DNA of 34,263 nucleotides from assembly GCA_020048795.1 (NCBI GenBank), contig JAIFMA010000155.1:1-34263 (forward strand), in the 5' to 3' direction. The position numbers and the translations under genes were made by a program. Each line of letters opens with the position of its first letter. Within the stretch, counting starts at the first letter, position 1. This document shows positions 10,135-19,712 of this stretch, piece by piece. The stretch comes from Rhodoferax sp. (GTDB lineage Bacteria > Pseudomonadota > Gammaproteobacteria > Burkholderiales > Burkholderiaceae_C). A model generated the notes under the pieces. That model was not told the DNA's origin. It ran no database searches and saw only the letters and a program-made list of their open reading frames with translations.

Positions 10135-10173
10135 CTATATTTTTAATAGCTAAATGTGATCTGGCGAGCGTCT

Positions 10174-10791
10174 TTATTTTGGTTTGTAAGTGGCACTTTG
10201 AACCACCAGATAGGTGACTGCGTTACGCAGGTCGGTATCACTCAGGTTGGCCATGCCAGCGCGTGATGGCATGGCTTTATGGCCGGTGATGGCTGACTGA
10301 ACCAATCCATCAACGCCTTTTTGCAAACGGGGTTTCCAGGCATTGAAGTCATCTATTCTTGGCGCACCCTCTTTACCTTCTTCGTGACAAGCCACGCAGC
10401 GCTCTTGAACGAGTTTTTCACCCGTGATGGATGTGGGTGAGGCGTAAGGCTTCTTGGGGTCAGCGGCGTTGCCAAAACTCACCATGAACGCTACCGCTCG
10501 ACTGATTTCCAGATCACTGAGGTTGGATTGCCCCCCGTGGGCTGGCATTTTTCCAATGCCGGCAATCGCGTTTTCAGTGAGTTTGATGAGTCCGTTTTTG
10601 GAATGCTGGGTCCAGGCCGTTACGTCACCAATCTTTGGAGCTCCATCTTTGCCGGTGGCATGACAATTGGCGCAGACTTCCTGAACCACCGCCTGACCCG
10701 TTTTGTCAGCCGCCTGTGCAGCACTGAAGAATAGGGAAGTCACGCCCATAAAAATCAGGCTCAGCGTGTTGATACCTTGATGCTTGCTCAT
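10174..10791 (-). CDS. Diheme cytochrome c5-type protein, secreted
   Basis: Signal peptide MSKHQGINTLSLIFMGVTSLFFSAAQA; two CxxCH motifs CANCH and CVACH; tandem domains. Confidence 0.88.
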   Translation of the reverse strand: MSKHQGINTLSLIFMGVTSLFFSAAQAADKTGQAVVQEVCANCHATGKDGAPKIGDVTAWTQHSKNGLIKLTENAIAGIGKMPAHGGQSNLSDLEISRAVAFMVSFGNAADPKKPYASPTSITGEKLVQERCVACHEEGKEGAPRIDDFNAWKPRLQKGVDGLVQSAITGHKAMPSRAGMANLSDTDLRNAVTYLVVQSATYKPK

Positions 10792-10864
10792 GATGGCTCC
10801 GTTTTAAACAGACTCAAATGCCTGTCTTTAGACGATGGATTTTAGGCCTCGCTTAACGTCAATG

Positions 10865-11125
10865 TTATCGTTTGTCAGGCAATTCAATCTTCACTTCCAG
10901 AACTTCCAGATTATCCTGACGCTCCAGGTTGACCCTGATGTCATCAGGATTGATTTTGACGTATTTACTGATGACGGCAATCAACTCACGCTGCAAATCA
11001 GGCAGATAGTCTGGCGTCGAGGGGTTGCGGCCACTGCGCTCATGCGCCAGGATAATCTGTAGCCGTTCTTTGGCAACACTAGCAGTTTTCTTTTTTTCGC
11101 CCAGGAAAAATGAAAAAAAGGACAT
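10865..11125 (-). CDS. minE: Cell division topological specificity factor MinE
   Basis: [39 protein letters not shown], adjacent to minD. Confidence 0.95.
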   Translation of the reverse strand: MSFFSFFLGEKKKTASVAKERLQIILAHERSGRNPSTPDYLPDLQRELIAVISKYVKINPDDIRVNLERQDNLEVLEVKIELPDKR

Positions 11126-11128
11126 GAC

Positions 11129-11944
11129 TTACTTTCCCCCGAAGAGTCGCTTGAGCAAACCCTGCTTGGGTGGTTCGGTGAAACGCAGGGGTTTATCTTC
11201 GCCCAAAAAACGGTCAATCACGTCCTTGTAGGCTTCCGAGACATCACTACCTGCCATATGAACGGCTGGCACCCCTTGATTGGAGGCTTGCAGCACAGCT
11301 TCGCTTTCGGGTATCACACCAATGAGCTTGATGCGCAAAATGTCCTGAATATCCTGCAAGGACAGCATCTGTCCCTGATTAACCCGTGCCGGGTTGTAGC
11401 GGGTGATCAGCAAATGCTCCTTGATCGGCTCTGAACCCTGCATGGCGCGTTTGGTTTTACTCGACAACATGCCCAAAATTCGGTCTGAGTCACGCACCGA
11501 AGACACCTCGGGATTGGTGACCACCAAGGCTTCATCGGCAAAATGCATGGCCATCATGGCACCGGTTTCAATTCCGGCAGGTGAATCACAAATAATGTAT
11601 TCAAAGTCCATCGCAGCCAGGTCATTGAGAACCTTTTCAACGCCGTCCTGGGTCAGGGCATCTTTGTCTCGCGTTTGCGAGGCAGCCAATACGTACAGGT
11701 TTTCACATTGTTTGTCCTTGATCAGTGCCTGATTCAAATTAGCCTCACCATGAATGACGTTGATCAGGTCGTACACCACACGACGCTCACATCCCATGAT
11801 CAGGTCCAGATTACGCAGACCGACATCAAAATCAATGACGGCTGTTTTATGGCCCCGCAAGGCCAGTCCGGTTGAAAAGCTGGCGCTGGTGGTGGTCTTG
11901 CCCACACCGCCCTTGCCAGAGGTCACCACAATGATTTTTGCCAT
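11129..11944 (-). CDS. minD: Septum site-determining protein MinD
   Basis: MAKIIVVTSGKGGVGKTTTSASFSTGLALRGHKTAVIDFDVGLRNLDLIMGCERRVVYD. Confidence 0.97.
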   Translation of the reverse strand: MAKIIVVTSGKGGVGKTTTSASFSTGLALRGHKTAVIDFDVGLRNLDLIMGCERRVVYDLINVIHGEANLNQALIKDKQCENLYVLAASQTRDKDALTQDGVEKVLNDLAAMDFEYIICDSPAGIETGAMMAMHFADEALVVTNPEVSSVRDSDRILGMLSSKTKRAMQGSEPIKEHLLITRYNPARVNQGQMLSLQDIQDILRIKLIGVIPESEAVLQASNQGVPAVHMAGSDVSEAYKDVIDRFLGEDKPLRFTEPPKQGLLKRLFGGK

Positions 11945-11968
11945 GTCTACAAATTCTTTCAGTAAATA

Positions 11969-12724
11969 TCAGGAGTTCAAGGCTTCGAAAAGCAGCTTTT
12001 CCTGGCCGTCATTGCTTAAACGCACTTGTGCGGGCTTGCCTTGAATGTTGGTTGGCAACGGATTTTCGCTGGTTCGGTAAACGCCAGCTATCGAGATCAG
12101 TTCAGGTTCAAGACAAAGGGAAAAAATACGTGCCTGAGTGTTCCCATTGGCACCCGCCATGGCTTTGCCACGCAATGGCGCGTAGACGTGGATGTTGCCA
12201 TCTGCCACCACTTCAGCCCCCTGGTTGACCATGGCCAGAACCACCAGATCGGCCGAACGGGCATAAACTTTTTGTCCTGAACGAACCGGTTTGTCAATCA
12301 CCAAAGTAGCAGGTCCGGGCACTTCAACCCGTACTTCCTTGATGACTTCAGGGAGAGGTTCGTGGGCGACTGTGGCGACCGGTTTGGCCGCAGCCTTGCC
12401 ACGTGGCAAGTCCAGCGGTGCTTCCACCAGACCAAAAGTTCTCAACACCTGAATTTCGTCGCCCTTGCCACCCCGAAATGCCAGTGGTTTCAGGTGACAC
12501 ACTGACAGCTGATCGAGCAGGTTTTTTATATCTTCCGGGGCAACCTGGTCGTTTAGTCTGGAAAAATCAAGCACCAAAGCATCATCTTCAAAAAAACCAG
12601 CATTTTCGCTTGTCGGTCCGTATTGTCCCAGCAGATCAGCACCAAGCTGTTGCAAGTCGGCTGTTTTGAGTAAAAGCGACACCAAGGGTAACTGAGTGCT
12701 TTTGATTTCGAATGTATTTACCAC
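11969..12724 (-). CDS. minC: Septum site-determining protein MinC (GTG start proposed)
   Basis: FEIKSTQLPLVSLLLKTADLQQLGADLL..., C-terminal GNIHVYAPLRGKAMAGANGN; GTG GTA AAT at 12724 proposed instead of the ATG at 12787. Confidence 0.92.
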   Translation of the reverse strand: MVNTFEIKSTQLPLVSLLLKTADLQQLGADLLGQYGPTSENAGFFEDDALVLDFSRLNDQVAPEDIKNLLDQLSVCHLKPLAFRGGKGDEIQVLRTFGLVEAPLDLPRGKAAAKPVATVAHEPLPEVIKEVRVEVPGPATLVIDKPVRSGQKVYARSADLVVLAMVNQGAEVVADGNIHVYAPLRGKAMAGANGNTQARIFSLCLEPELISIAGVYRTSENPLPTNIQGKPAQVRLSNDGQEKLLFEALNS

Positions 12725-12759
12725 GGACCTGTTCTGCAACGAGTGAAAGAAGTTTGAGT

Positions 12760-12852
12760 CTAGGTGCTTGTGGGACTTATGGAACATCGGCTGCGAATCG
12801 ACCGCTGGGGCCGATTTTCGCTATCGATGGCATAAGTCCGACAGGCTCCTAG
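12760..12852. repeat. Long imperfect inverted repeat/hairpin element with CTAG ends
   Basis: ctaggtgcttgtgggacttatg (12760-12781) pairs with cataagtccgacaggctcctag (12831-12852), 19/22; nested catcg/cgatg and gcgaa/ttcgc pairs. Confidence 0.7.
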
Positions 12853-12924
12853 TGTGCTTGTTGGACCCCCAAATCTTACTTGATCAGGCCGGCTCAGCCA
12901 CGCGCAAGAACACCTCAATCCAAT

Positions 12925-13209
12925 TTATACACAGATGAAAACAAAAAATCTCTTTTGGAACTTTTCAGGGGCTGATGGACTTCGTTGTATTATTTTCTTT
13001 TCTGATTTTTAAGACAGTAGTAGTAATTAAGCTTTCAAAAAATTGTGGAAAAGTTATTTTTATTTTTTAAAATCAACATGTTATGAAATTTTTTTAACTG
13101 TTGATCAGTGTGCTTTCAAGAAGCCAACAAAAATGAACAAGTTGAAGATTTTTTAAAAACTGTGGATAACTGTCAGATTCAGGATAATTTATCCACAGTT
13201 TTATCCAGC
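12925..13209. other. AT-rich region with DnaA boxes (candidate oriC or DnaA-binding locus)
   Basis: TTATACACA 12925-12933(+), TTTTCCACA 13044-13052(-), TTATCCACA 13161-13169(-), TTATCCACA 13189-13197(+), near-box TTATCCAGC 13201-13209; A/T tracts 13053-13105. Confidence 0.6.
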
Positions 13210-13274
13210 TCTATTTGATTCATCTTTTAGCGAGGTTGTGGGTCAAAAGGCAAAAAAAAGCCTTAATGAATTCG

Positions 13275-14666
13275 CTATTTTTTACCCAGGCTTGCTTTGG
13301 CTTTCATGATCTCAGCCTTGACCTCTTCGAAATCAGGTGAACCTGGTGGTAACACGGTTAACACAGTTTCCCAGTGGTTGATCGCTTTGGCGTAATCGGC
13401 TGCTTTGTAAGCGGCTTGGCCTGCCATCATGAGCGCCATGGGATGCTTTGGATTGATGGTCAGTGCCTTGTTGATGAGCTGTTGTGGTTGGCCCTTGAAA
13501 TTACCGTTGGCACGGGTTGCCAGCAAGTCAGCGTATTGCGTCATCAGGTCGGCATCGCTGTCGAGCAACTGGCCGGTTTTGGCGTAGGCTACCACTGCAT
13601 CATCAAGCCGTCCCTGCACTTTGTAGGCCCGGGCCAGTCGTGCCCAACCAAGGACATCGCCAGGGTTTTGTTTCAGGCGTGCTGCCAGGCGGTCCACCAT
13701 CTGGTTGATCATTTCAGGGGTCATGCTGCCTGCTGCGCCCTGCGGCACTGGGGCTAACTTGCCGGTCTCGTTGGCTGCCTCAATGCGTTGCGCCGGGGCC
13801 GGGAGCAAGGCTTTAGGCGTTGGTGGCGCGATACCAGCCTTGACGCGTGCGTCAGCAATATCTGCCTCAATCTGCTGTGCATCCGGTGAACCCGGTGGTA
13901 GAACAGTCAACAACTTCTCCCATTGATTGATGGCCAGCTTGAAGTCAGAACGTCGATAAGCTGCAACGCCTGACATCATCAAGCCCATGGGATGCTGTGC
14001 ACTGATGCTTAAGGCCTGGTTGACCAACTCCAGTGGTTTGCCTTCCAGATTGCCTTGGGCCTGGACGGCGATGACATCGGCATAGTCCACCAGTAAATCA
14101 GGTTCGGTGTTTACCAGGGCTCCCGCTTTCTCGAAGGCGTGAATGGCTTCGTCAAATCGTCCCATCACCTTGTAGGAGCGAGCCAACATGACCCAGGCTT
14201 TAGGGTTGTCGGGATTGGCTTTGAGCCGTTCAGCCAGGGTGTCGATCATCTGTCTGATTTGCTGATCTTTGACATTGGCGGTTGTGACCGGGTCGATGGA
14301 GGCTGGTGTTCCCAACTGCATATACATACCAGCAGTCAGCATCGGCACACTCAAGCCAATGGCGGTGGCCGTGCGTCGTGCCGACCAAAAACCACGATTG
14401 ACCTGTTGAGTGGTGGGTGTCTCGAAGCTCTGGGTGTCATCAAGCAGGCGCAATTGCAGTTCATCGCGGGTGGTTTCAAAGTCCTGCTGGCTGATGACAC
14501 CTCGTGCCAGGTCGGTCTCCAAAGTCAGCAGTTGATCACGATGAATGGCAGCATTGAGGCGATTGCTGGAGACACCATGTCCTGTTTTGGAGCGTAGCAA
14601 GGGCCAAATCAGCCAAACCACCACCAACAGCGTCAACAGCACTGCAATACCAATAAAGAGCTTCAT
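13275..14666 (-). CDS. ccmI: Cytochrome c biogenesis TPR protein CcmI (CcmH C-terminal type), duplicated TPR unit
   Basis: Two N-terminal TM segments, TPR repeats, last gene of the ccm operon. Confidence 0.85.
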   Translation of the reverse strand: MKLFIGIAVLLTLLVVVWLIWPLLRSKTGHGVSSNRLNAAIHRDQLLTLETDLARGVISQQDFETTRDELQLRLLDDTQSFETPTTQQVNRGFWSARRTATAIGLSVPMLTAGMYMQLGTPASIDPVTTANVKDQQIRQMIDTLAERLKANPDNPKAWVMLARSYKVMGRFDEAIHAFEKAGALVNTEPDLLVDYADVIAVQAQGNLEGKPLELVNQALSISAQHPMGLMMSGVAAYRRSDFKLAINQWEKLLTVLPPGSPDAQQIEADIADARVKAGIAPPTPKALLPAPAQRIEAANETGKLAPVPQGAAGSMTPEMINQMVDRLAARLKQNPGDVLGWARLARAYKVQGRLDDAVVAYAKTGQLLDSDADLMTQYADLLATRANGNFKGQPQQLINKALTINPKHPMALMMAGQAAYKAADYAKAINHWETVLTVLPPGSPDFEEVKAEIMKAKASLGKK

Positions 14667-15130
14667 TTTTGGGAGTCAATGTCTTGAAGAAGGGTTTGGG
14701 CTTTGGCGCGCTGCTGGTCGTCGAGTGGCGGTAGGTCTGGTTCAAGCTGGTTGCGCCGTACCATGCTGATCAGTATCCACAGAGCACCCAGCAGCAATAT
14801 CAAGGGCCCGAACCATAACAGCCAGGTGGAAGGTTTGACGGGTGGGCGATACAGCACAAAGTCACCGTACCGACTAACCAGGAATTCCTTGATTTCTGCA
14901 TCAGTCTTGCCCGACTTGATCAAGGTGCGAACCTCACGCCGCAGATCCATGGCCAGGTCGGCACGTGAGCCTGCCAATGATTCGTTTTGGCAAACCAGGC
15001 AACGCAACTCTTCGGCAATGACGATCAGGCGTTGTTCAACCACTGGATCATCAGCCAGGGGTGTGGCTTCACTGGCATGCGCACCCATCGCGCATTGAAA
15101 TGCCAGAAACAGGGCTAGCCAATTTTTCAT
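14663..15130 (-). CDS. ccmH: Cytochrome c-type biogenesis protein CcmH (CcmL type)
   Basis: EELRCLVCQNESLAGSRADLAMDLRREV; LRCLVCQ heme-handling motif. Confidence 0.95.
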   Translation of the reverse strand: MKNWLALFLAFQCAMGAHASEATPLADDPVVEQRLIVIAEELRCLVCQNESLAGSRADLAMDLRREVRTLIKSGKTDAEIKEFLVSRYGDFVLYRPPVKPSTWLLWFGPLILLLGALWILISMVRRNQLEPDLPPLDDQQRAKAQTLLQDIDSQK

Positions 15131-15651
15131 TTTTGGAGCTCCCGTACCAAGGGCAGCAATTTGTCACGGATGGATTCTTCTGTAAAAGGACCAATTTGTT
15201 TGTAGCGGATGATCCCCATCTTGTCGATCAAGAAGCTCTCGGGCACCTTATAGACACCAAAATCAATGCCGATGCGGCCATCCCGGTCAGCAATGGACAC
15301 GTCATAGGGGTTGCCATAGCGGCTGAGCCATTTGAGACCATCAGCGTCTTTGTCCTTGTAATCGAGTCCGACGATGGGCAGCAGCTTGTTTTTAGACAAC
15401 TCAACCAGCAGGGGGTGTTCCTGGCGACAGGCGACACACCAGGAGGCCCAGGTGTTGAGCAACCAGACCTTGCCTAACATGTCATTGTTGGAAAATTGCA
15501 GGCCGGTGCCATCAAGCACCGGTGCGGTAAAGCTTGGTGCTGGTTTGCCGATCAGCGGAGAGGGAATTTCACTGGGGTCACGGGTCAACCCGATGGCCAG
15601 AAAAATGACCAGAATGATAAAAAGCAGCAGTGGAATCAGGGTTTTTTTCAT
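15127..15651 (-). CDS. ccmG: Thiol:disulfide interchange protein CcmG/DsbE
   Basis: Thioredoxin-like WASWCVACRQEHP, N-terminal TM anchor. Confidence 0.95.
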   Translation of the reverse strand: MKKTLIPLLLFIILVIFLAIGLTRDPSEIPSPLIGKPAPSFTAPVLDGTGLQFSNNDMLGKVWLLNTWASWCVACRQEHPLLVELSKNKLLPIVGLDYKDKDADGLKWLSRYGNPYDVSIADRDGRIGIDFGVYKVPESFLIDKMGIIRYKQIGPFTEESIRDKLLPLVRELQK

Positions 15652-17660
15652 GCTGGAATGGTTTGCGGTTTAGCCTTTGGCGGTTTGCCAGCGGCATCAA
15701 CCAGGGTGTTGCTGCTGCCATGCTTTGTGCTTTGTGCCAGGTTCTTGCGGTAACGCCTGTCCAGTGCTGCCATGCCGCCACCAAATGCCATGATCAGGCA
15801 GCCGACCCAGATCCAGGTCACAAACGGTTTGTGATAGACCCGCATGGCCCAGGCAGCCTTTGGGCCATCTTCGAGTTTTTCACCCAGCGAGACGTACACG
15901 TCCCGTGTCAATCCGCTGTCAATGGCCGCTTCAGTCATCGGCATGCTGGAGGAAAAATAGCTACGCTTTTCCGGATGCAGTGTTTTCAGTAGTTTGTCAC
16001 CCTGAAGCAATTCGACCGTGCCAACATCGGCCAGGTAGTTGGGGCCACGTCGCTCGCTGATACCTGTCAGACGGAAGGTATAACCACCCACCGAAACGGT
16101 GTCGCCAAAGGCCATGCGGACATCTTTTTCAGTCTCGTAGCCCTTGACCATGGTGATGCCAATGACACACACCGCAATACCAAGATGAGCCACATGCATG
16201 CCCCAGTAAGACAGTGGTGTAGTTCGCCCTGGTCCCATGTCCTTGACATGTCGGTAAATCTGAACCACTGAGGCCAGCATGATCCAGACTGACAGAGTCA
16301 GGCCCACAGCCACAATGGCTGACCACGGCCCAGCCAGCAGTGGCAAGCTGCAACCCAGCAGCACGGAAACAATGGCAATAGGACGCAGCTTTTTCACCAG
16401 TTCGGCCACACTGTCATTTTTCCAGCGGGCATAGGAGCCGATCACCATGAACAGCAGCACCGGCATCATGATCGGGGCAAACACGGCATTGAAGTAGGGC
16501 GGACCTACCGAGAGCTTGCCCAGATTCAAGGCATCTACAATCAGGGGGTACAAGGTGCCCAGCATGACACTGGCCGCTGCCGTGGTCAGCAAGACATTGT
16601 TGATCAGCAAGAAGGTTTCACGTGACACGAGAGCAAAGTTGCCACCGGCCCGCACTTTGCTGGCCCGTAGCGCAAACAAGATGAGTGAACCCCCCACCAC
16701 CACGGCCAGGAACAGCAGAATAAAAACGCCGCGTTTTGGGTCGGTGGCAAAAGCATGGACCGAGGTCAGAACACCCGAGCGCACCAAAAAGGTTCCCAAT
16801 AAACTCAATGAAAACGAGGTGATGGCCAGGATGATGGTCCAGTTTCTGAACAGGCCGCGTTTTTCGGTGACCGCCAGCGAGTGAATCAAGGCCGTGCTGA
16901 CCAGCCAGGGCAGGAACGAGGCGTTTTCGACCGGGTCCCAAAACCACCAGCCACCCCAGCCCAATTCGTAATAGGCCCACCACGAGCCCAGGGCGATGCC
17001 GACGGTCAGAAATATCCAGGCGGCAGTGGCCCAGGGGCGTGACCAGCGGGCCCAGGCCGCATCGAGTCGGCCATTGAGCAAGGCGGCAATGGCAAAGGCA
17101 AAGGGAATAGCCATGCCGACATAACCCATGTAAAGCAGCGGTGGGTGAAATACCAAACCTGGGTCTTGCAGCAGGGGATTGAGATCACGGCCGTCTTCAG
17201 GAATGTCGCTCAGACGCAGGAACGGGTTGGAGGTGATCAGCATGAACAGCAGAAAACCAACCGCCACCAGACCCAAAACCCCGAGCACGCGAGACACCAT
17301 GACATCGGGCAATTGACGGGAAAAGATCGACACAGCCATCATCCAGGTGCTGAGCATCATCAGCCAGAGCAGCAATGAGCCTTCATGGCCACCCCAGACC
17401 CCGGCGATGCGGTACAGGTCGGGCAATTTGGAATTGGAATGCTGGCTGACATACAGGACCGAAAAGTCATTGGTATAAAAGGCGTAGGTCAGGCAAGCAA
17501 AAGAAAACGCGGTCAATAGCCACATGGCCTGTGCGCCGGGTCGGGCAAAGGCCATCCAGTCAGCACGGTTTTGTTGTCCGCCGGCTGTGGCGATGATGCC
17601 CAGGCTCAAAGCCACCATCAGGGCAAGGATCAAGGCAAAGTGACCAAGTTCAGGGATCAT
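15648..17660 (-). CDS. ccmF: Heme lyase CcmF
   Basis: WGGHEGSLLLW; ELGWGGWWFWDPVENASFLPWL WWD signature. Confidence 0.97.
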   Translation of the reverse strand: MIPELGHFALILALMVALSLGIIATAGGQQNRADWMAFARPGAQAMWLLTAFSFACLTYAFYTNDFSVLYVSQHSNSKLPDLYRIAGVWGGHEGSLLLWLMMLSTWMMAVSIFSRQLPDVMVSRVLGVLGLVAVGFLLFMLITSNPFLRLSDIPEDGRDLNPLLQDPGLVFHPPLLYMGYVGMAIPFAFAIAALLNGRLDAAWARWSRPWATAAWIFLTVGIALGSWWAYYELGWGGWWFWDPVENASFLPWLVSTALIHSLAVTEKRGLFRNWTIILAITSFSLSLLGTFLVRSGVLTSVHAFATDPKRGVFILLFLAVVVGGSLILFALRASKVRAGGNFALVSRETFLLINNVLLTTAAASVMLGTLYPLIVDALNLGKLSVGPPYFNAVFAPIMMPVLLFMVIGSYARWKNDSVAELVKKLRPIAIVSVLLGCSLPLLAGPWSAIVAVGLTLSVWIMLASVVQIYRHVKDMGPGRTTPLSYWGMHVAHLGIAVCVIGITMVKGYETEKDVRMAFGDTVSVGGYTFRLTGISERRGPNYLADVGTVELLQGDKLLKTLHPEKRSYFSSSMPMTEAAIDSGLTRDVYVSLGEKLEDGPKAAWAMRVYHKPFVTWIWVGCLIMAFGGGMAALDRRYRKNLAQSTKHGSSNTLVDAAGKPPKAKPQTIPA

Positions 17661-17670
17661 GGAAAGGTCC

Positions 17671-18108
17671 TTATTTCAGCGTTTTGATGGTGTTCTGGGC
17701 TTGATCAACGGCGTGCTGGGCTTCAGGTGGCATGTAGTTTTCATCATGCTTGGCCAGCACTTCAGTGGCAGTGAAATGGCCCGTGGCATCGAGCTTGCCT
17801 TGTGCGACCACCCCTTTGCCTTCACGAAACAAGTCAGGCAGGATGCCGGTGTAAGCCACCTTGACATCCTGCGCGGTGTCGGTCACGACGAAGTTGACGG
17901 TCAGGTTGTCGCGCTTGACGCTACCCGTCTTGACCATGCCCCCGACCCGGAAGGTTCGGTTTTTTGGTGCTTCACCCGATGCAATCTGGCTTGGCGAAAA
18001 GAAAAACACCAGATTGCTCTCAAAGGCGTTCAGAACAAAATAGGTGGCAAGGGCAATGGCAGCCAGACCACCGCCAATCAAGGCAGCGCGTTTGTGACGA
18101 GGTTTCAT
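17671..18108 (-). CDS. ccmE: Heme chaperone CcmE
   Basis: [13 protein letters not shown]..., heme-binding [11 protein letters not shown]. Confidence 0.96.
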   Translation of the reverse strand: MKPRHKRAALIGGGLAAIALATYFVLNAFESNLVFFFSPSQIASGEAPKNRTFRVGGMVKTGSVKRDNLTVNFVVTDTAQDVKVAYTGILPDLFREGKGVVAQGKLDATGHFTATEVLAKHDENYMPPEAQHAVDQAQNTIKTLK

Positions 18109-18296
18109 GGTGAACTTTGAGTGGGGTCAGCCTGTGACTCCTGGTCGTTGAAAAGGTTTCGCAAAAGTTCACGGTGCCGGGCCCGAACCTGCCAGATTTC
18201 GGCTGCAAAGACCAGTGCGGTGATGCCAAAACTGGCCCAGACATAAAAGGCGTAGCCGCCCATCGCAAAAAACTCTGAAACGTTATGCCACTGCAT
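18105..18296 (-). CDS. ccmD: Heme exporter protein CcmD
   Basis: Small single-[32 protein letters not shown], between ccmC and ccmE. Confidence 0.88.
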   Translation of the reverse strand: MQWHNVSEFFAMGGYAFYVWASFGITALVFAAEIWQVRARHRELLRNLFNDQESQADPTQSSP

Positions 18297-19020
18297 GTTT
18301 GACCCACTCCGTATGACGTTCCCGCTCAAGAATGATGTTGCGCACCCGCAGCAGCATCATGGCAATGGTGTACATCCAGAACGCCGCCACCATCACCAGC
18401 ATGCCGGTCAGCATGGTGCTGGCCATCGAGCTGCCTTTGAGAGAAACGGATGCCCCCTGGTGCAAGGTGTTCCACCATTTCACCGAAAAATAGATGATGG
18501 GTACGTTCACTACACCCACCAGCGCCAGCACAGCACCGGCCTTGTCGGCGCGCCGCGGGTCGTCAATGCTGGCTTGCAGCGCCATGAAACCCAGGTACAA
18601 AAACAGCAAAATCAGCGTGGAGGTCAGTCGCGCGTCCCACACCCACCAGGCACCCCACATTGGCTTGCCCCACAACGCACCGGTCAGCAGCGACAAAAAC
18701 GCAAACAGCGCACCGGTGGGGGCCAGGGCTGAGGCCACCATGCCTGACAGCCGGGTGTTGAACGCCAGCCCAATCCCGGCCCAGGCTGCCATGACCAGAT
18801 AGATGAACATCGACATTTGCGAAGCTGGCACATGCACAAAGATAATGCGGTAGCCCTGGCCCTGCTGGGCATCCACCGGGGCTACAAAAAAGCTGATCCA
18901 CAAGCCTGCCAGCATCAAAAGGGTGGCCAAACCAGCAAACCACGGCCACATTCTTCCGGCCAAATGGTAAAAGTTTTGCGGCGAGGCAAACTTGAACCAG
19001 TGAATCACACGATTATTCAT
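18283..19020 (-). CDS. ccmC: Heme ABC transporter permease CcmC
   Basis: MNNRVIHWFKFASPQNFYHLAGR...; GKPMWGAWWVWDARLTSTLILLFLYLG WWD motif; the longer 411 aa ORF upstream is out-of-frame read-through over ccmB. Confidence 0.95.
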   Translation of the reverse strand: MNNRVIHWFKFASPQNFYHLAGRMWPWFAGLATLLMLAGLWISFFVAPVDAQQGQGYRIIFVHVPASQMSMFIYLVMAAWAGIGLAFNTRLSGMVASALAPTGALFAFLSLLTGALWGKPMWGAWWVWDARLTSTLILLFLYLGFMALQASIDDPRRADKAGAVLALVGVVNVPIIYFSVKWWNTLHQGASVSLKGSSMASTMLTGMLVMVAAFWMYTIAMMLLRVRNIILERERHTEWVKHAVA

Positions 19021-19712
19021 TCCAAAGAAATCCTCAGGGCAGCAGCGGTGGCAAAAGGTGAAAAGAACAGCGAGAGTACCAGCAGGGCCGACAGCAGTGA
19101 CAGGTGGCCACCAAAGCCCAGCCCGGCGGCATCGGCCTCCACCGCACCAGCACCAAAAATAAGCACCGGAATATAGAGCGGCAGGATCAACAAGGAAAGC
19201 AATACCCCCGCGCCACGCACACCCAAGGTCAGCGCCGCACCAATGCTGCCAATCAGGCTCAAAGTAGGGGCGCCCAGCAGCAGCGTCAGCATCAAGATGC
19301 CCAGAGCGCGCGCATCCAGCCCAAACTGCAAGCCCAGCACTGGCGCAATCAGCACCAGCGGCAAGCCCGAGGTGATGAAATGCGCCAGCGCCTTGGCCAA
19401 CACCAACAGGCCCAGCGGCGTTGGCGACAGCACCATTTGCTCCAGCGAGCCATCGGCATAGTCGGTGGCAAACAGGCGCTGCAAACTCAGCATGGCGGCC
19501 AGCAGTGCGCTGACCCACAGCACACCGGGTGCCATGCGCAACAGCAGCCCGGTCTCGGCACCCACTCCCAGCGGGAACAGGCTGGCCACTACCATGAAGA
19601 ACACCAGTGGCGTAAGAACTTCGCCCTTTTGGCGCAGACCCAAGGAGATCTCGCGTTTCAGCACGGCCAGCAGGACCTGAGCTGGGCCAATGGATGGAAT
19701 GGCTTGGCTCAT
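19017..19712 (-). CDS. ccmB: Heme exporter permease CcmB
   Basis: Multi-TM 231 aa, QMVLSPTPLGLLVLAKALAHF, overlaps ccmC by ATGA. Confidence 0.93.
   Translation of the reverse strand: MSQAIPSIGPAQVLLAVLKREISLGLRQKGEVLTPLVFFMVVASLFPLGVGAETGLLLRMAPGVLWVSALLAAMLSLQRLFATDYADGSLEQMVLSPTPLGLLVLAKALAHFITSGLPLVLIAPVLGLQFGLDARALGILMLTLLLGAPTLSLIGSIGAALTLGVRGAGVLLSLLILPLYIPVLIFGAGAVEADAAGLGFGGHLSLLSALLVLSLFFSPFATAAALRISLE

Noticed and set aside
13247-13264. aaggc-a8-gcctt hairpin after ccmI
   Set aside because: Only a 5-bp stem with an 8-nt loop; weak as a terminator, not listed as a feature.
16614-16629. parS-like ggtttcacgtgacacg in ccmF (13/16)
   Set aside because: Encodes VSRETFLL; the SRE segment looks like conserved CcmF sequence and the site has three mismatches, so protein constraint is the simpler explanation.
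19021-19518. N-terminal 166 aa of the 411 aa ORF 18283-19518
   Set aside because: Out-of-frame overlap with ccmB; the true CcmC starts at 19020 (MNNRVIHW).
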